This document shows, one piece after another, positions 1 through 8,717 of a DNA stretch of 64,000 bases. Under the pieces are notes generated by a model, which was not told the origin of the DNA, did no database searches, and saw only the letters and a list, made by a program, of their open reading frames with translations. Within the stretch, counting starts at the first letter, position 1; the number at the start of each line of letters is the position of its first letter. Source of the stretch: Symbiobacterium thermophilum IAM 14863 (GTDB taxonomy: Bacteria > Bacillota > Sulfobacillia > Symbiobacteriales > Symbiobacteriaceae); contig NC_006177.1 of assembly GCF_000009905.1 (NCBI RefSeq), forward strand, positions 2,356,001 to 2,420,000. Reading direction: 5' to 3'. The translations under genes and the position numbers were made by a program.

Positions 1-3000
1 TGCTGAGGGGCGAGTCAACGTCCATGTAGGTCAGGGACATGCCCGTCAGCGACTGGTCCTCCAGGATCGTCCGGTGGGAGTAATTGAACTCGCTGAGCTC
101 GGGCGGATCGTTGACCGGCCGGACCGTCAGCGGGATCCGGATGAGGTCCTCGGCGTTGTCATCGCGGCTGCGGGTGCGGATGTTGATGGTCGCCGTGCCG
201 CTCTGGTCCTTCTCCGGTTCCACGACCAGCCGCCGCGACTTGCCCGTCCCCTCCAGCCGGACGCCGTTGGCCGCCAGCAGCCCCGGGTTGGCGGGATCGA
301 CGTCGAAGGTGAGGTCGATCTCCACCTCGCTCATCGGGGAGTCGGGATCATAGACCTCGACTTCGCGGACGAACCGCTCATCCTCATTGATGATGATCTC
401 GGAGCCGAGGCCCAGGAGCCGGGGCGCGTCCGGCACGGAGATGACCACCACGTGAATCGGCGGATCGGAGCTGACGCTGGCGGCGCCGTCGCTCAGGGTC
501 ACCACCACGTTGGCCTCGCCGAACTGGTCCTCCGCCGGGGTGATGATCAGCTCACGCTGGGTGCCGGTACCCACAAAACGGAAGCTGGTGGGCGGCAGCA
601 GGGTCGGGTTGTCGGAGACGGCCGTGAGGCTGAGCCGGTCCAGGGGCGTCTCGACGTCGAAGACCGCGAGGCTGACGCTGGCCGGCTGGTCCTCATATGT
701 CTCCACACGTCCCGCGTACACCGTGAGTTCGGGCGGGTCGTTGATCTCCCGGACGTGCACCGTGAGCACGGCCGAGGCCACCTGCGCGGAGCCGCTCCGG
801 ACGACCAGGTTCACCGGGATCGGCCCGCTCCGGTCCTTCTGCGGGGTGACCTGGAGGCTGTAGGTGTCGATCCACCCTTCGCTCTTCACCAGGGTGGCGC
901 GCACGGTGGCGTAGGGAGACGTGGCGTCCAGCTGGGTGCCGCCGGGCCCGTCCACGTCCTCGACCACGATCTCGAAGAAGGCCGTGGTGTCCTCGTCCAT
1001 GGTGGCCGAGCTGGGCAGCCTGATCACGGGGGGATCGTCCACCGGGTCGACGATCAGCTCAAACGTCGTGCTGGCGGTGGCCTTGCCGGAGTCCTCCACG
1101 GTCATGGTGATCACGGTGGAACCGTACGCGTCCTTGAACGGGAGGATGTGGAGCACCCAGTTGGTGCCCGAGCCCTCCACCGTCAGGTACGGGCTGAAGG
1201 GCGGCACCACGTGGTCGTTGCTGGACGTGAAGTGGAAGGTGAAGCGGTCAAACGGGTCCGGATCATACAGGTAGAAGGGTATACTGAGCCGTACGTCCTC
1301 CTGCGTGCGCTGGGGCGACGCGATCGGGTTCAGGACGGGGGGATCGTTGACCGGGTTCACCGTCAGGGTCAGGTAGTGGGTGGTCGGCATGTCGTAGAGG
1401 TTCTTGCCCTCCACCACCACGACCACCTTGCCGAACTGGTCCGGCGCCGGCTCCAACTCCAGCCGGTACCGGCCCGGGGTCAGTTGGCTCAGGGTGATCC
1501 GGTTGTCGGGCAGGAGCGTCGTGTCCCGGGAGGTCGCGGTCACGCTCTGGATCTTGTCGGCCGGGGAAACCTCGAACTCGAAGACCGCCGTCCCGTCCTC
1601 GTCCACCACGGCCTGGTCCGGCAGGCCGGTGAACTTCAGCCGCTGGGCGATGCCCACCGTGAACGACTTGGTCACGGTCTTGTCGCCGTCGCTGGCCTGG
1701 ACGACCACCTGCGTGCTGCCTTCCTGCCCGGCCCGGGGGATGAGCGTGATCCGCCAGTGCTCGGGGCCGATGTTCTGCGTCAGCACGTCCGCGATGAGCA
1801 GGGGGTTCAAGGCATTCGCCGTGACCGTGAGACCGCTCGCGGTGCTCTCCACGTCGGTCACGCGCACGGTGACGTCGATCTGGGTCACGCCGAGCTCACG
1901 GAACACGTCGGGGATGTCATCAATCACCGGCTCGTCGTTGACCGGGTCCACCGTCAGCACGAAGCGGTGCTCGGCGAACTCGCCCGCGCGGTCCACGACC
2001 TGGACCGTGATCTGGGCCTGGCCGTGCTCGTTGGGGCTCGGGTCCAGGACGACGTTCCAGTAGCCGGCGCTGATCTCCTCGATCGTAATGCGGCTGGAGG
2101 GCAGCAGCTTCGTGTTGCTGCTGAAGACGTGCAGGGTCAGCACATCGTTCTTGTCAGGATCGTCCGCCGTGACGTGGAACGTGTACGGCGTGTCCTCCTT
2201 CGTCGTCACCGACGGGGGCAGGGAGCCGGCGAACCGGGGCGGATCGTTCTTCGCCCGGACGTCGACCTTAAAGGTCGCCGTGGTCTGGGAGGTGCCGTCG
2301 GAGACCGAGACCGTGATGTTGGCGGTGCCGTTCTCGTCGGGCTCGGGCATCCACCGCACGGACACCCGGCCGGACCCCGCCGGATCCATCTCGATCGTGG
2401 GGCTGCCGCCAAACAGCCCGGGGTTGTCCGACGTGACCTCAATCTTCAGGTCCGCAAGCGGCGTGTCGGGATCCGAGACGATGAACTCGAACTGCAGTTC
2501 CTCGTCCTCGTCGATCGTGCGGTTGGGCAGCTTGGCGGGGTCGATGACCGGCGGCTCGTCCACGGCCGTCACCGTGACCGGGAACGTATGCGTCACCGCG
2601 GCCGCGCCGTCGCTTACGGTCACCGTGACGTTGGCCCTGCCGCTCCTGCCCGCCACCGGCAGGATGTTGAGCTGCCGGTTCGCGCCGGTGCCCGTGACGG
2701 CCACCGACAGCAGGTCGGGCGCGTCCGTGCTGACGTCGATGGTCAGATCGTCGCCGTCAGGGTCGCTCACCCAGATCTCCTGGCCGGCGTTCTGCAGGGC
2801 GGTGACACGGGACGGCGTCCCGATCCGCACCGGGATGGCCACCGCGGTGGACTCCGGGGTCTCCAGGTCGGCCACCTGGGCGATCAGCAGGGGCTCATCG
2901 TTCACCGGGGTGACCGTCAGCTGCACCTCGGCGTTCGTGTACAGGTTCTCCTCGTCCGTGGCGGTGAGGACGATGGTGCCCGTGCCGTGCGCATCCGGCA

Positions 3001-3763
3001 CGGGGGTGATGGTCAGCACCCGGTTGGCCCCGGATCCGCTGACCTTGAGGCCGGCATCCGTCACCAGCCACGTGTCCTTGGAGTGCGCGATCACCTGCAC
3101 CTTGGCGGGGTTCTCATCCTCCACCTGCAGGGGCAGCTGGTACGTACCGTCTTCCTCCATGATCACCGTGTCCTGGACATGGATCACGGGGGCGGCGTTG
3201 GACTGGGTCAGCACGATCTCGTAAGCGAAGTCAAAGTCGTCGTACCGCCGCCACTGGCCCGGCTGGTACTCCAGCAGGACGTTGCCGGGGCCTGCCGCAG
3301 GGTACTTGCGGTAGTGCCAATGGTACGTGGTCGGCTGGGCGGGGTTGCTCTCCCCCGCGGTGGTCACCACCAGGGCATACGAGGTGCCCTTGCTCAGCCG
3401 CTTCCCCTGTCGCGCCTGCAGGGGCACGTCAACCCACGTCGGGTCCGTCCCCGCACCCGAGGGCCGCAGCTGACCTTCAGCCAGGATGTCGGTCCCCAGA
3501 ACGCTGCCGGACAGCGTGCGCACCTCCACCTTCAGGTCGGCGGTGTCGCCGGTCCACGACAGCGGGATGCTGACGCGCTCGACGGTGCCGGTGGCGTCGG
3601 CGGTGAAGATCTGCGCGCACGCGTACCCCTCGCGGCATTGCTGCGGAGCAGCCGACGGGTCGAACTGGCCCTGCCCCAGGGTCGCGCCCAGGGCCAGGGG
3701 AGACCACAAGTTAGTGAGCAGCAGCAGGGTCAGGGCAACTGCAATCGGTTTGAATCTCGACAT
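1..3763 (-). CDS. Giant secreted tandem Ig/cadherin-like repeat protein (C-terminus outside window)
   Basis: The reading frame stays open from an ATG at 3763, preceded by GGAGGA 8 bases upstream, to the window edge, giving at least 1254 residues. A signal peptide (MSRFKPIAVALTLLLL..., cleavage near ALGA, residue ~27) is followed by a ~160-residue beta-rich N-terminal domain and then about ten ~100-residue modules. Each module ends in a linker of the type VNDEPV, VNDPPV, INDPPE or VDDPPV and contains VTVSDG- or LTATDEE-like strands, the signature of tandem-95/cadherin-like/VCBS-type Ig repeats. It is therefore probably an extracellular surface adhesin or matrix protein; ligand and anchor are unknown because the C-terminus is missing. 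The Asp-rich inter-module linkers suggest calcium binding, as in cadherin folds (inference). Long plus-strand frames over it are shadows. Confidence 0.85.
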   Translation of the reverse strand, partial: MSRFKPIAVALTLLLLTNLWSPLALGATLGQGQFDPSAAPQQCREGYACAQIFTADATGTVERVSIPLSWTGDTADLKVEVRTLSGSVLGTDILAEGQLRPSGAGTDPTWVDVPLQARQGKRLSKGTSYALVVTTAGESNPAQPTTYHWHYRKYPAAGPGNVLLEYQPGQWRRYDDFDFAYEIVLTQSNAAPVIHVQDTVIMEEDGTYQLPLQVEDENPAKVQVIAHSKDTWLVTDAGLKVSGSGANRVLTITPVPDAHGTGTIVLTATDEENLYTNAEVQLTVTPVNDEPLLIAQVADLETPESTAVAIPVRIGTPSRVTALQNAGQEIWVSDPDGDDLTIDVSTDAPDLLSVAVTGTGANRQLNILPVAGRSGRANVTVTVSDGAAAVTHTFPVTVTAVDEPPVIDPAKLPNRTIDEDEELQFEFIVSDPDTPLADLKIEVTSDNPGLFGGSPTIEMDPAGSGRVSVRWMPEPDENGTANITVSVSDGTSQTTATFKVDVRAKNDPPRFAGSLPPSVTTKEDTPYTFHVTADDPDKNDVLTLHVFSSNTKLLPSSRITIEEISAGYWNVVLDPSPNEHGQAQITVQVVDRAGEFAEHRFVLTVDPVNDEPVIDDIPDVFRELGVTQIDVTVRVTDVESTASGLTVTANALNPLLIADVLTQNIGPEHWRITLIPRAGQEGSTQVVVQASDGDKTVTKSFTVGIAQRLKFTGLPDQAVVDEDGTAVFEFEVSPADKIQSVTATSRDTTLLPDNRITLSQLTPGRYRLELEPAPDQFGKVVVVVEGKNLYDMPTTHYLTLTVNPVNDPPVLNPIASPQRTQEDVRLSIPFYLYDPDPFDRFTFHFTSSNDHVVPPFSPYLTVEGSGTNWVLHILPFKDAYGSTVITMTVEDSGKATASTTFELIVDPVDDPPVIRLPSSATMDEDTTAFFEIVVEDVDGPGGTQLDATSPYATVRATLVKSEGWIDTYSLQVTPQKDRSGPIPVNLVVRSGSAQVASAVLTVHVREINDPPELTVYAGRVETYEDQPASVSLAVFDVETPLDRLSLTAVSDNPTLLPPTSFRFVGTGTQRELIITPAEDQFGEANVVVTLSDGAASVSSDPPIHVVVISVPDAPRLLGLGSEIIINEDERFVREVEVYDPDSPMSEVEIDLTFDVDPANPGLLAANGVRLEGTGKSRRLVVEPEKDQSGTATINIRTRSRDDNAEDLIRIPLTVRPVNDPPELSEFNYSHRTILEDQSLTGMSLTYMDVDSPLS

Positions 3764-3829
3764 GCCTCGTGATCCTCCCGCGTTCCCCCACCTCACGCCC
3801 GGACGTCGGGCGGCATGTGCGCAGGGGTT

Positions 3830-3881
3830 GAACAAGTATTACCTAAAACTTGTTCTCGCGAAAGGGACTGTTTTCCTTTCG
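3830..3881. promoter_or_regulatory. Two adjacent inverted repeats in a divergent intergenic region
   Basis: GAACAAGT (3830-3837) is mirrored by ACTTGTTC (3848-3855) across 10 AT-rich bases, and CGAAAGG (3859-3865) by CCTTTCG (3875-3881). They lie between the divergent giant repeat protein and the patatin gene, the only AT-rich stretch there. They could be repressor operators for one or both promoters, or leader hairpins of the patatin mRNA. No convincing -35/-10 pair could be fixed. Confidence 0.4.
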
Positions 3882-3935
3882 GGATTGCCGCGCGCCGCGC
3901 GGCACCGGGGAATACTGAGCGGGAGGTGAGACGCC

Positions 3936-4967
3936 ATGGGCAAGTGCACGGACGGGCCCCGGGTGGGCCTGGCCCTGGGCGGCGGCGGCGCCAGGGGGGC
4001 CGCCCACGTGGGCGTGCTGCGGGCGCTGGAGCGGGCCGGCATCCCGATCGCCTGCATCGCCGGCACGTCCTCCGGCGCCATGGTGGGGGCCGCGTATGCC
4101 GCCGGCCTCTCCCCCGACCAGATCGAGCGGGTCTTCGCCTCGGTGCGGTTCCGGGACCTGTTCCGGCCGGTCTGGGCCCGGGACGGGTGGCTGGACAACT
4201 CCCCCCTCGCCGACACCTTCGAGCGGGAAGCCGGGCGGTTGAACGCCGAGGACCTCCGCATCCCCTTCGCCGCCACCGCCACCGATGCGGACACCGGCGA
4301 ACCGGTGACGCTGCAGTGCGGTCCCCTCGGCCCGATCCTGCGCGCCACCACGGCGATGCCCTGCATCGTGCGTCCGGTACACCTGGACGGAAGGCGGCTG
4401 GTGGACGGCGGCGTGGTCCACAAGGTCCCCGTGCAGCTGGCCCGGGCGATGGGCGCGGACATCGTCGTCGCCGTGGACCTCTCCTTCCCCTATCCCTGGA
4501 GACGAAAAAAGGCCAGGCATCCCCTGGTCTTCCTCATGCGCATGCTGGAGATCATGGAGCAGCACCTGGTCGCCGCGCAGCTGGACGGCGCGGATGTGGT
4601 CATCCGCCCATGGGCCGACTGCGGCACCTTCGAGTTCCACCGGTACCGGGCCCAGATCCTGAGCGGCGAGGCCGCAGCCGCGAAGGCGATCCCCGCCATC
4701 CTGGCCTGCCTGGACCGCTTTGCCGCCGCGGGCCGTCCGATCCCCGCCCCTGCCACCGACCACGCCCCTGCCACCGACCACGCCCCTGCCACCGACCACG
4801 CCCCGGCCGCCGGCCGGGAGACGCGGCCGTCCACCGGGGCTGCGGCCGAGGCCCGTCCGGCTCTGACTCCCGCCCCCGTCGCGCCCGCGGCGCACCCCGC
4901 GCCGGCGCCCCGGCCGGGACTGCTGCCCCTGCCGGCTCCCGGACAGACTCAGGCCTCCGCCCCGTAG
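3936..4967 (+). CDS. Patatin-like phospholipase / lipid acyl hydrolase
   Basis: This is a 343-residue patatin-family serine hydrolase resembling the bacterial NTE/RssA group, expected to cleave acyl esters of membrane phospholipids. The oxyanion-hole glycine loop GGGGARG is at residues 15-21, the nucleophile elbow GTSSG at 43-47 (Ser45) and the catalytic DGG at 157-159, so the Ser-Asp dyad is complete. No signal peptide is visible, so it is probably cytosolic or peripheral. The ATG at 3936 follows GGAGGTGA at ideal spacing. After residue ~265 the protein becomes a Pro/Ala-rich tail containing three PATDHA repeats, unusual for the family. The stop overlaps the convergent downstream gene by 19 bp. 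Confidence 0.88.
   Translation: MGKCTDGPRVGLALGGGGARGAAHVGVLRALERAGIPIACIAGTSSGAMVGAAYAAGLSPDQIERVFASVRFRDLFRPVWARDGWLDNSPLADTFEREAGRLNAEDLRIPFAATATDADTGEPVTLQCGPLGPILRATTAMPCIVRPVHLDGRRLVDGGVVHKVPVQLARAMGADIVVAVDLSFPYPWRRKKARHPLVFLMRMLEIMEQHLVAAQLDGADVVIRPWADCGTFEFHRYRAQILSGEAAAAKAIPAILACLDRFAAAGRPIPAPATDHAPATDHAPATDHAPAAGRETRPSTGAAAEARPALTPAPVAPAAHPAPAPRPGLLPLPAPGQTQASAP
4744..4803 (+). repeat. 18-bp in-frame tandem repeat in the patatin tail
   Basis: Three near-perfect copies of an 18-bp unit (gcccctgccaccgaccac) encode (PATDHA)3 in the linker after the catalytic domain. The period is a multiple of three, so copy-number change would keep the frame. Confidence 0.9.
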
Positions 4968-5404
4968 CTCCGGCGGCCGTACTGGTCGGGAATCCAGCCC
5001 CAGCCCCAGATGGGCGTCGGCTGCTGCGGCACGTGCCCCAACACCTCCAGCGGGTCGAGGTTGGAGGCCAGCACCTGGCAGTGGTGCTCCCAGTTCGCGC
5101 CGAAGTCGAAGATGTAGGTAAACCGGTCCCCGCGCTTAACCTGGGACGCGACCCGGACCGTATCGTAGTCGACCACCCGGGGGTCCTCGTCGTCCGGGAT
5201 GCCGAAACAGCGTCCGTCGGGGAAGCGGAACTCGTGCAGATGGCTCAGGTCCCAGCGGGCGAAGCCCAGGTCGATCGCGGTGGCCAGGTCCAGGAACGTG
5301 TGCGAGGGACCGACCAGGAAGATGCGGCCCGGCTGGGGCGCGAAGTGGAGGCCGGCGCCGGAGACCAGGTCCACACGAACGGTAAACCACCCTCGAACAG
5401 CCAA
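4949..5404 (-). CDS. Plasmid pRiA4b ORF-3-like domain protein
   Basis: A 151-residue protein with the pRiA4b_ORF3 core: a DLATAID helix, WDLSHLHEFRFPDGRCF, a DPR-x-V linker, and FTYIFDFGANWEHHCQV, which matches the family's conserved Y-x-YDFGDxWEH signature. The family is widespread in bacteria and plasmids, sometimes fused to SEC-C or HTH modules, and has no established biochemical role. It ends in YGAEA at a TGA whose complement is 4949-4951, inside the 3' end of the convergent patatin gene. Upstream neighbours are unrelated, so no operon role can be inferred. Confidence 0.75.
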   Translation of the reverse strand: MAVRGWFTVRVDLVSGAGLHFAPQPGRIFLVGPSHTFLDLATAIDLGFARWDLSHLHEFRFPDGRCFGIPDDEDPRVVDYDTVRVASQVKRGDRFTYIFDFGANWEHHCQVLASNLDPLEVLGHVPQQPTPIWGWGWIPDQYGRRSYGAEA

Positions 5405-5524
5405 CTCTGTGCCCCCTCTGCGTGTGCGGCGTCGTGCATGGCACTACTGCTTCGCACAGTGCCGGGCGAAGTCCTGCACGTCGCGGGCGCGCCGGACGCG
5501 AAAATCCAAGTAACTGCAGAAGAA

Positions 5525-5558
5525 TGGCCCAGTCGGTCAGAACGGCCGACTGGGCCAC
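5525..5558. terminator. Bidirectional hairpin terminator
   Basis: TGGCCCAGTCGG (5525-5536) pairs perfectly with CCGACTGGGCCA (5547-5558) around a 10-base loop. It sits just past the 3' end of the minus-strand membrane protein genes (last stop at 5580). There is no long T tract. Confidence 0.7.
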
Positions 5559-5579
5559 TCCCTTGTGTGCCCATCCACG

Positions 5580-6257
5580 CTAGGCCGGCTCCGCCGCATC
5601 GGGACGGTCCGCTGCCAGCCACCGGCGCACCAGGACAAACCCCAGCAGGTGGCACAGGTACCCGGCGGCCAGTAGGGTGTTGATCAGCGAGCTGGCGTTG
5701 TCGCCGAGGGCGATCGTCCCGTTGGTAGTCCCGACCATGTAGTAGAAGGCCGCGTAGAGCAGGATCGTGCCCAGCGGCACCCACAGGGCGTGGGAGCCGT
5801 CCCCCTTGCGGGACATGAGCCAGACCGGACCTCCCAGCAGGACGGCGCCGCTGGGGATGGCCGTCATCCACAGCAGCGGCATCTGCCACACCGCGCCGGT
5901 GACGTTCCCGTAGTGGGCGGCGAGGGCGTAGCCCAGGATGCCCACCATGCCGTAGGCGACGAAGTAGGGCGTGAGCCGCCGCCGCCCGTCGATCAGCGCC
6001 AGGAAACCGGTAGCGTAGAGCAGGCCGGCCAGCAGGGCCATCGCGCCGACGAACGGGTCCAGGGCCAGCTCCGCCTTGCGGCCCACCAGAAAGACCACGA
6101 TCAGGGAGACCATCGAGCCGCTCAGAAAGGCACCGTGGTGCAGCTTCACGCAGCGGCCGCAGGCATGGTGCAGAATCCAGAGGAACAGCAGGAAACCGAA
6201 GGCCATCGCCATGCTGTCCATGTACTGCAGGAAACCGCCGCCGCCACCGCCTGGCAT
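5580..6257 (-). CDS. Polytopic membrane protein, function unknown
   Basis: A 225-residue protein with about seven hydrophobic helices (for example AFGFLLFLWILHHACGRCV, SLIVVFLVGRK, ILLYAAFYYMVG). The short segment HHACGRCVKLHH near residues 30-41 is rich in His and Cys and could bind metal or heme (inference). I do not recognise a family. Its ATG overlaps the stop of the upstream membrane protein by one base (TGATG), so the two are translationally coupled and probably act together. A hairpin terminator follows. Confidence 0.7.
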   Translation of the reverse strand: MPGGGGGGFLQYMDSMAMAFGFLLFLWILHHACGRCVKLHHGAFLSGSMVSLIVVFLVGRKAELALDPFVGAMALLAGLLYATGFLALIDGRRRLTPYFVAYGMVGILGYALAAHYGNVTGAVWQMPLLWMTAIPSGAVLLGGPVWLMSRKGDGSHALWVPLGTILLYAAFYYMVGTTNGTIALGDNASSLINTLLAAGYLCHLLGFVLVRRWLAADRPDAAEPA

Positions 6258-6766
6258 CAGCTGCGCCCCCCTTTCGCCGCCGTTTCAGGCGGCCGGGCAG
6301 CGATGCGCCAGCGCACCCCGTCCGCCAGCCACTCGCCCGGCGGACGGCCGAGCCGCGCCGAGAGCAGGAGCCCGGCGCCGGCCAGCATCAACAGGCCTCC
6401 CGTGATGGCCAGCGGCTTCGCCATGAGCAGCGCGTAGTTGACCCCGTCGAAGACGTGCGTCCACCCTACCCCCCACGGGGAGATCGCCGTGAACAGGCCG
6501 GCCACCATCAGGGCCAACCCGCCGGGCGTACTGTGCGGTCCGGTCCGGCCCAGGGGCCGCTTCCAGTCCACCTTGTCGCGGATGCCCGGGAGCTGGGTGA
6601 TGACCATGTAAAGGAAGGTCACCATCGTGATGGAGAAGCGCACGTTGGTCGGCGCCGCGCTGCCCCGGATCATCACCGAGTACCGCATGCGGATGAAGGT
6701 GATGACCAGGCTGAAGGCCATCAGGCCGATCGCCGTACACACGGCCCAGCGCTCGCCGCGGAACAT
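6257..6766 (-). CDS. Membrane protein, probably 5'-truncated
   Basis: A 169-residue frame from an ATG at 6766 with about four transmembrane segments (CTAIGLMAFSLVITFI, VTFLYMVITQLPG, LALMVAGLFTAIS, ITGGLLMLAGAGLLLSA). No Shine-Dalgarno site precedes 6766, and the same frame upstream stays open and hydrophobic (GFVFVILIYA directly before the Met). The original start was therefore probably further upstream, where the sequence now runs into the oppositely oriented cytochrome gene. It is coupled to the next membrane gene by a 1-base overlap. Family not recognised. Confidence 0.6.
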   Translation of the reverse strand: MFRGERWAVCTAIGLMAFSLVITFIRMRYSVMIRGSAAPTNVRFSITMVTFLYMVITQLPGIRDKVDWKRPLGRTGPHSTPGGLALMVAGLFTAISPWGVGWTHVFDGVNYALLMAKPLAITGGLLMLAGAGLLLSARLGRPPGEWLADGVRWRIAARPPETAAKGGRS

Positions 6767-6819
6767 GGCATAAATCAGGATGACGAAGACGAAGCCGACT
6801 GGGCCTGGGCGGCACCGCT

Positions 6820-7518
6820 GTGCACGGGCTGACCACCGGCGCCAGCCGCCGCCACCGGCTCCTGCCCGACCGGGAGACGCTGCGCGACGCGGGCATCGAG
6901 CTCCTGAGCTACGTCGGGCTGGTGGGCGACCAGGGCGTCCTGGGCTTCCCGGGCCTGCAGTGGCCGACCGCCTGGCGGCGGGAGGTCGAGCGGGCCGTGG
7001 GCTTCCGCGGCTTCCCGCCGGAGGGCAAGTATCTGGCCACCCAGCGGCTCCTGTCGTACCCCCTCTGGGTTCTGGTCTCCCTCGTCGTAGTAGCCACCGG
7101 GCTGCTCAAAGCGATGCGCTACGCTTACCCGCTGCCCGCCGCGGTGGTGCGCTGGTCCACGACCCTGCACGACTGGGCGTTCATCGCCACCATCGTGCTG
7201 CTCGCCATCCACGTGGCGGCGGTGACGGTCGTGCGCTCCAACTGGCCGCTCCTGCGCTCCATGTTCACCGGGACGGTGAGCCTGGAGCACGTGCGGGCGG
7301 TGCACGGCCGCTGGTACCTGGAGCTGCTGCGGGAGATGGAGGCGAACACGGCGGCCGGGTCGGCGCCGACGGAGGCAGCATCGGCTCCGGCCGCGGCAGG
7401 ATCCATTCCGGCAACCGCAGGGCCGACTCCGGCCTCCGCAGGACCGGCTCCGGCGGGGGCAGGTGACGTCCCGCGGCCGGACCACACCGACCGGGGCGGA
7501 AAGGAGGCGCCGCGGTGA
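6820..7518 (+). CDS. Cytochrome b subunit, C-terminal part (formate dehydrogenase gamma-like)
   Basis: This 232-residue frame resembles the C-terminal portion of di-heme cytochrome b subunits that link formate dehydrogenase or related molybdoenzymes to quinone. Features are GKYLATQRLLSYPLWVLVS (the family's K-x-N-x-GQK region before TM3), a helix ending VATGLLKAMRY, VRWSTTLHDWAFIATIVLL and LAIHV with heme-ligand histidines, then RSMFTGTVSLEHVRAVHGRWY. The first two helices are missing: upstream codons read GLGGTAVHGLTTG, like the end of TM2, and then hit a stop at 6781. GTG 6820 is only the first available start, and the protein is probably 5'-truncated. A Pro/Ala repeat tail begins near residue 180. 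Its stop overlaps the next gene (GTGA). Confidence 0.6.
   Translation: MHGLTTGASRRHRLLPDRETLRDAGIELLSYVGLVGDQGVLGFPGLQWPTAWRREVERAVGFRGFPPEGKYLATQRLLSYPLWVLVSLVVVATGLLKAMRYAYPLPAAVVRWSTTLHDWAFIATIVLLAIHVAAVTVVRSNWPLLRSMFTGTVSLEHVRAVHGRWYLELLREMEANTAAGSAPTEAASAPAAAGSIPATAGPTPASAGPAPAGAGDVPRPDHTDRGGKEAPR
7357..7461 (+). repeat. 21-bp in-frame tandem repeat
   Basis: Five degenerate 7-residue units (GSAPTEA, ASAPAAA, GSIPATA, GPTPASA, GPAPAGA) form the tail of the cytochrome b-like protein. The 21-bp period is the same as that of the longer array in the next gene. Confidence 0.75.
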
Positions 7519-8717
7519 CCCAGCGGGAGCGGCTGCAGGCCCTGTGCCAGGCCGCGCTGGCGGCCGCGGCCGGGCTGCAGGCCATGCTGGGCGGTGCGGA
7601 GATCGTGCTGGAGGACGGGCCCCGTGAGGTCGGACGCTGTGGTGTCGGGTCCCGTGGGGTCGCGCCCCGTGGGGACAGCCTCCGCGGGGCCAGCCTGGCG
7701 GAGGCTGTCCTACACCTCGCCCGATCCGCCGCGGCCCACCTCCCGGGCCGGCATGCTGCGTCGCCGGCTGAGGAGGCCGGGCACCCACCTGCTCAGTCGG
7801 CGCACCGGCTTGTGGAGACAGTGCACCTGCCTCCGAAGGCTGCGCGCCAGCCCGTGGAGGCGGCGCCCCCGCCTTCGGAGGCTGCACACCGGCCCGGGGA
7901 GGCGGCGCACCTGCCTTCGGAGGCTGCACACCGGCCCGGGGAGGCGGCGCACCTGCCTTCGGAGGCTGCACACCGGCCCGTGGTGGCGGCACACCCACCC
8001 GCGAAAGCGGCACACCCGCCTGCGGAGGGTGCGCACCCGCCGGCGGAGGCGGCCCCGGCCGGGCAGAAGGGTCCGGCCCTGACGCTGGCCATCTACCCCG
8101 CGCCGGAGCTGGCGCCCCTGGCCGCCGCTTTGGGACTGGATGGCGAGCCGCTGGCCCCGGACGGCGACCACGCGGCCGATGCGACCACCCGGGAGCTGGC
8201 CTGGCTTCCGCTTCTGCCCGGCTGGTCCACTTACCGCACGTTTCCCGGCAGCCGCCTGCTGGCCGTAGCCGGTTACCGGCGGGCGGCCCTGGTGGCGTTC
8301 GAGGCCGCCGGCCGCCCCGCACCGATGGGGCGTCCGCCGGAGAGTCACTGGCAGGCGCAGATGTGGGCTCCGCTGGGGTGCGACGCCCTGGCCGCTGCCC
8401 TGGCCCCGACGGAGCGAGGCCCTCTCTTCATGGAGGCGCCCGCCCGGCTGCGGGACGCCATCCGGACGGGCCGCGTCCGGCGGGCGCTTCTGGGCGGCGC
8501 GGACCTGGCGTGGGCGCTGGAACAGCCCGGCGCCCGCGCGGTCCGGCCCCTCACCGGACCCGGTCTCGACTGGATGCCGGTCTGGGGCCTCTTCAGCCGC
8601 GGCGTCCGACCCAACCTGCCCGACCCGCCCCCTGAACTGGACGCTCACCTGGTGCTGGTACCCGCTGAGGCGGTCCCGGGCCTCACGGGCTGGCTGGAGG
8701 GGGCGGTGGTCACGTGA
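7515..8717 (+). CDS. Unknown protein of the molybdenum operon with a long heptad-like repeat linker
   Basis: A 400-residue protein of no family I recognise. Residues 1-85 contain a helical start (MTQRERLQALCQAALAAAAG) and a Gly-rich stretch. Residues 86-183 are fourteen 7-residue repeats of the type EAAHRPG/EAAHLPS. Residues 190-400 look like a globular domain (TLAIYPAPELAPL, LAWLPLLPGW, CDALAAALAPTERGPLFMEAP, LDAHLVLVPAEAVPGL). Start and stop overlap both neighbours by 4 bp (GTGA at 7515 and 8714), so it is translationally coupled between the cytochrome fragment and the MocA-like gene. That suggests a role with a molybdoenzyme or its cofactor, but nothing catalytic is visible. Confidence 0.6.
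   Translation: MTQRERLQALCQAALAAAAGLQAMLGGAEIVLEDGPREVGRCGVGSRGVAPRGDSLRGASLAEAVLHLARSAAAHLPGRHAASPAEEAGHPPAQSAHRLVETVHLPPKAARQPVEAAPPPSEAAHRPGEAAHLPSEAAHRPGEAAHLPSEAAHRPVVAAHPPAKAAHPPAEGAHPPAEAAPAGQKGPALTLAIYPAPELAPLAAALGLDGEPLAPDGDHAADATTRELAWLPLLPGWSTYRTFPGSRLLAVAGYRRAALVAFEAAGRPAPMGRPPESHWQAQMWAPLGCDALAAALAPTERGPLFMEAPARLRDAIRTGRVRRALLGGADLAWALEQPGARAVRPLTGPGLDWMPVWGLFSRGVRPNLPDPPPELDAHLVLVPAEAVPGLTGWLEGAVVT
7770..8063 (+). repeat. 21-bp in-frame tandem repeat array, ~14 units
   Basis: The units encode seven residues around A-A-H-x-P (GEAAHLP, SEAAHRP, AKAAHPP). The central units form two near-perfect 42-bp copies at about 7876-7959, indicating recent expansion. Confidence 0.85.

Noticed and set aside
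74-3772. A 1232-codon plus-strand open frame opposite the giant repeat protein
   Set aside because: It is rich in Arg, Gly, His and Gln with no signal or domain, while the minus strand gives a signal peptide and regular NDPP-type modules. It is a high-GC antisense shadow.
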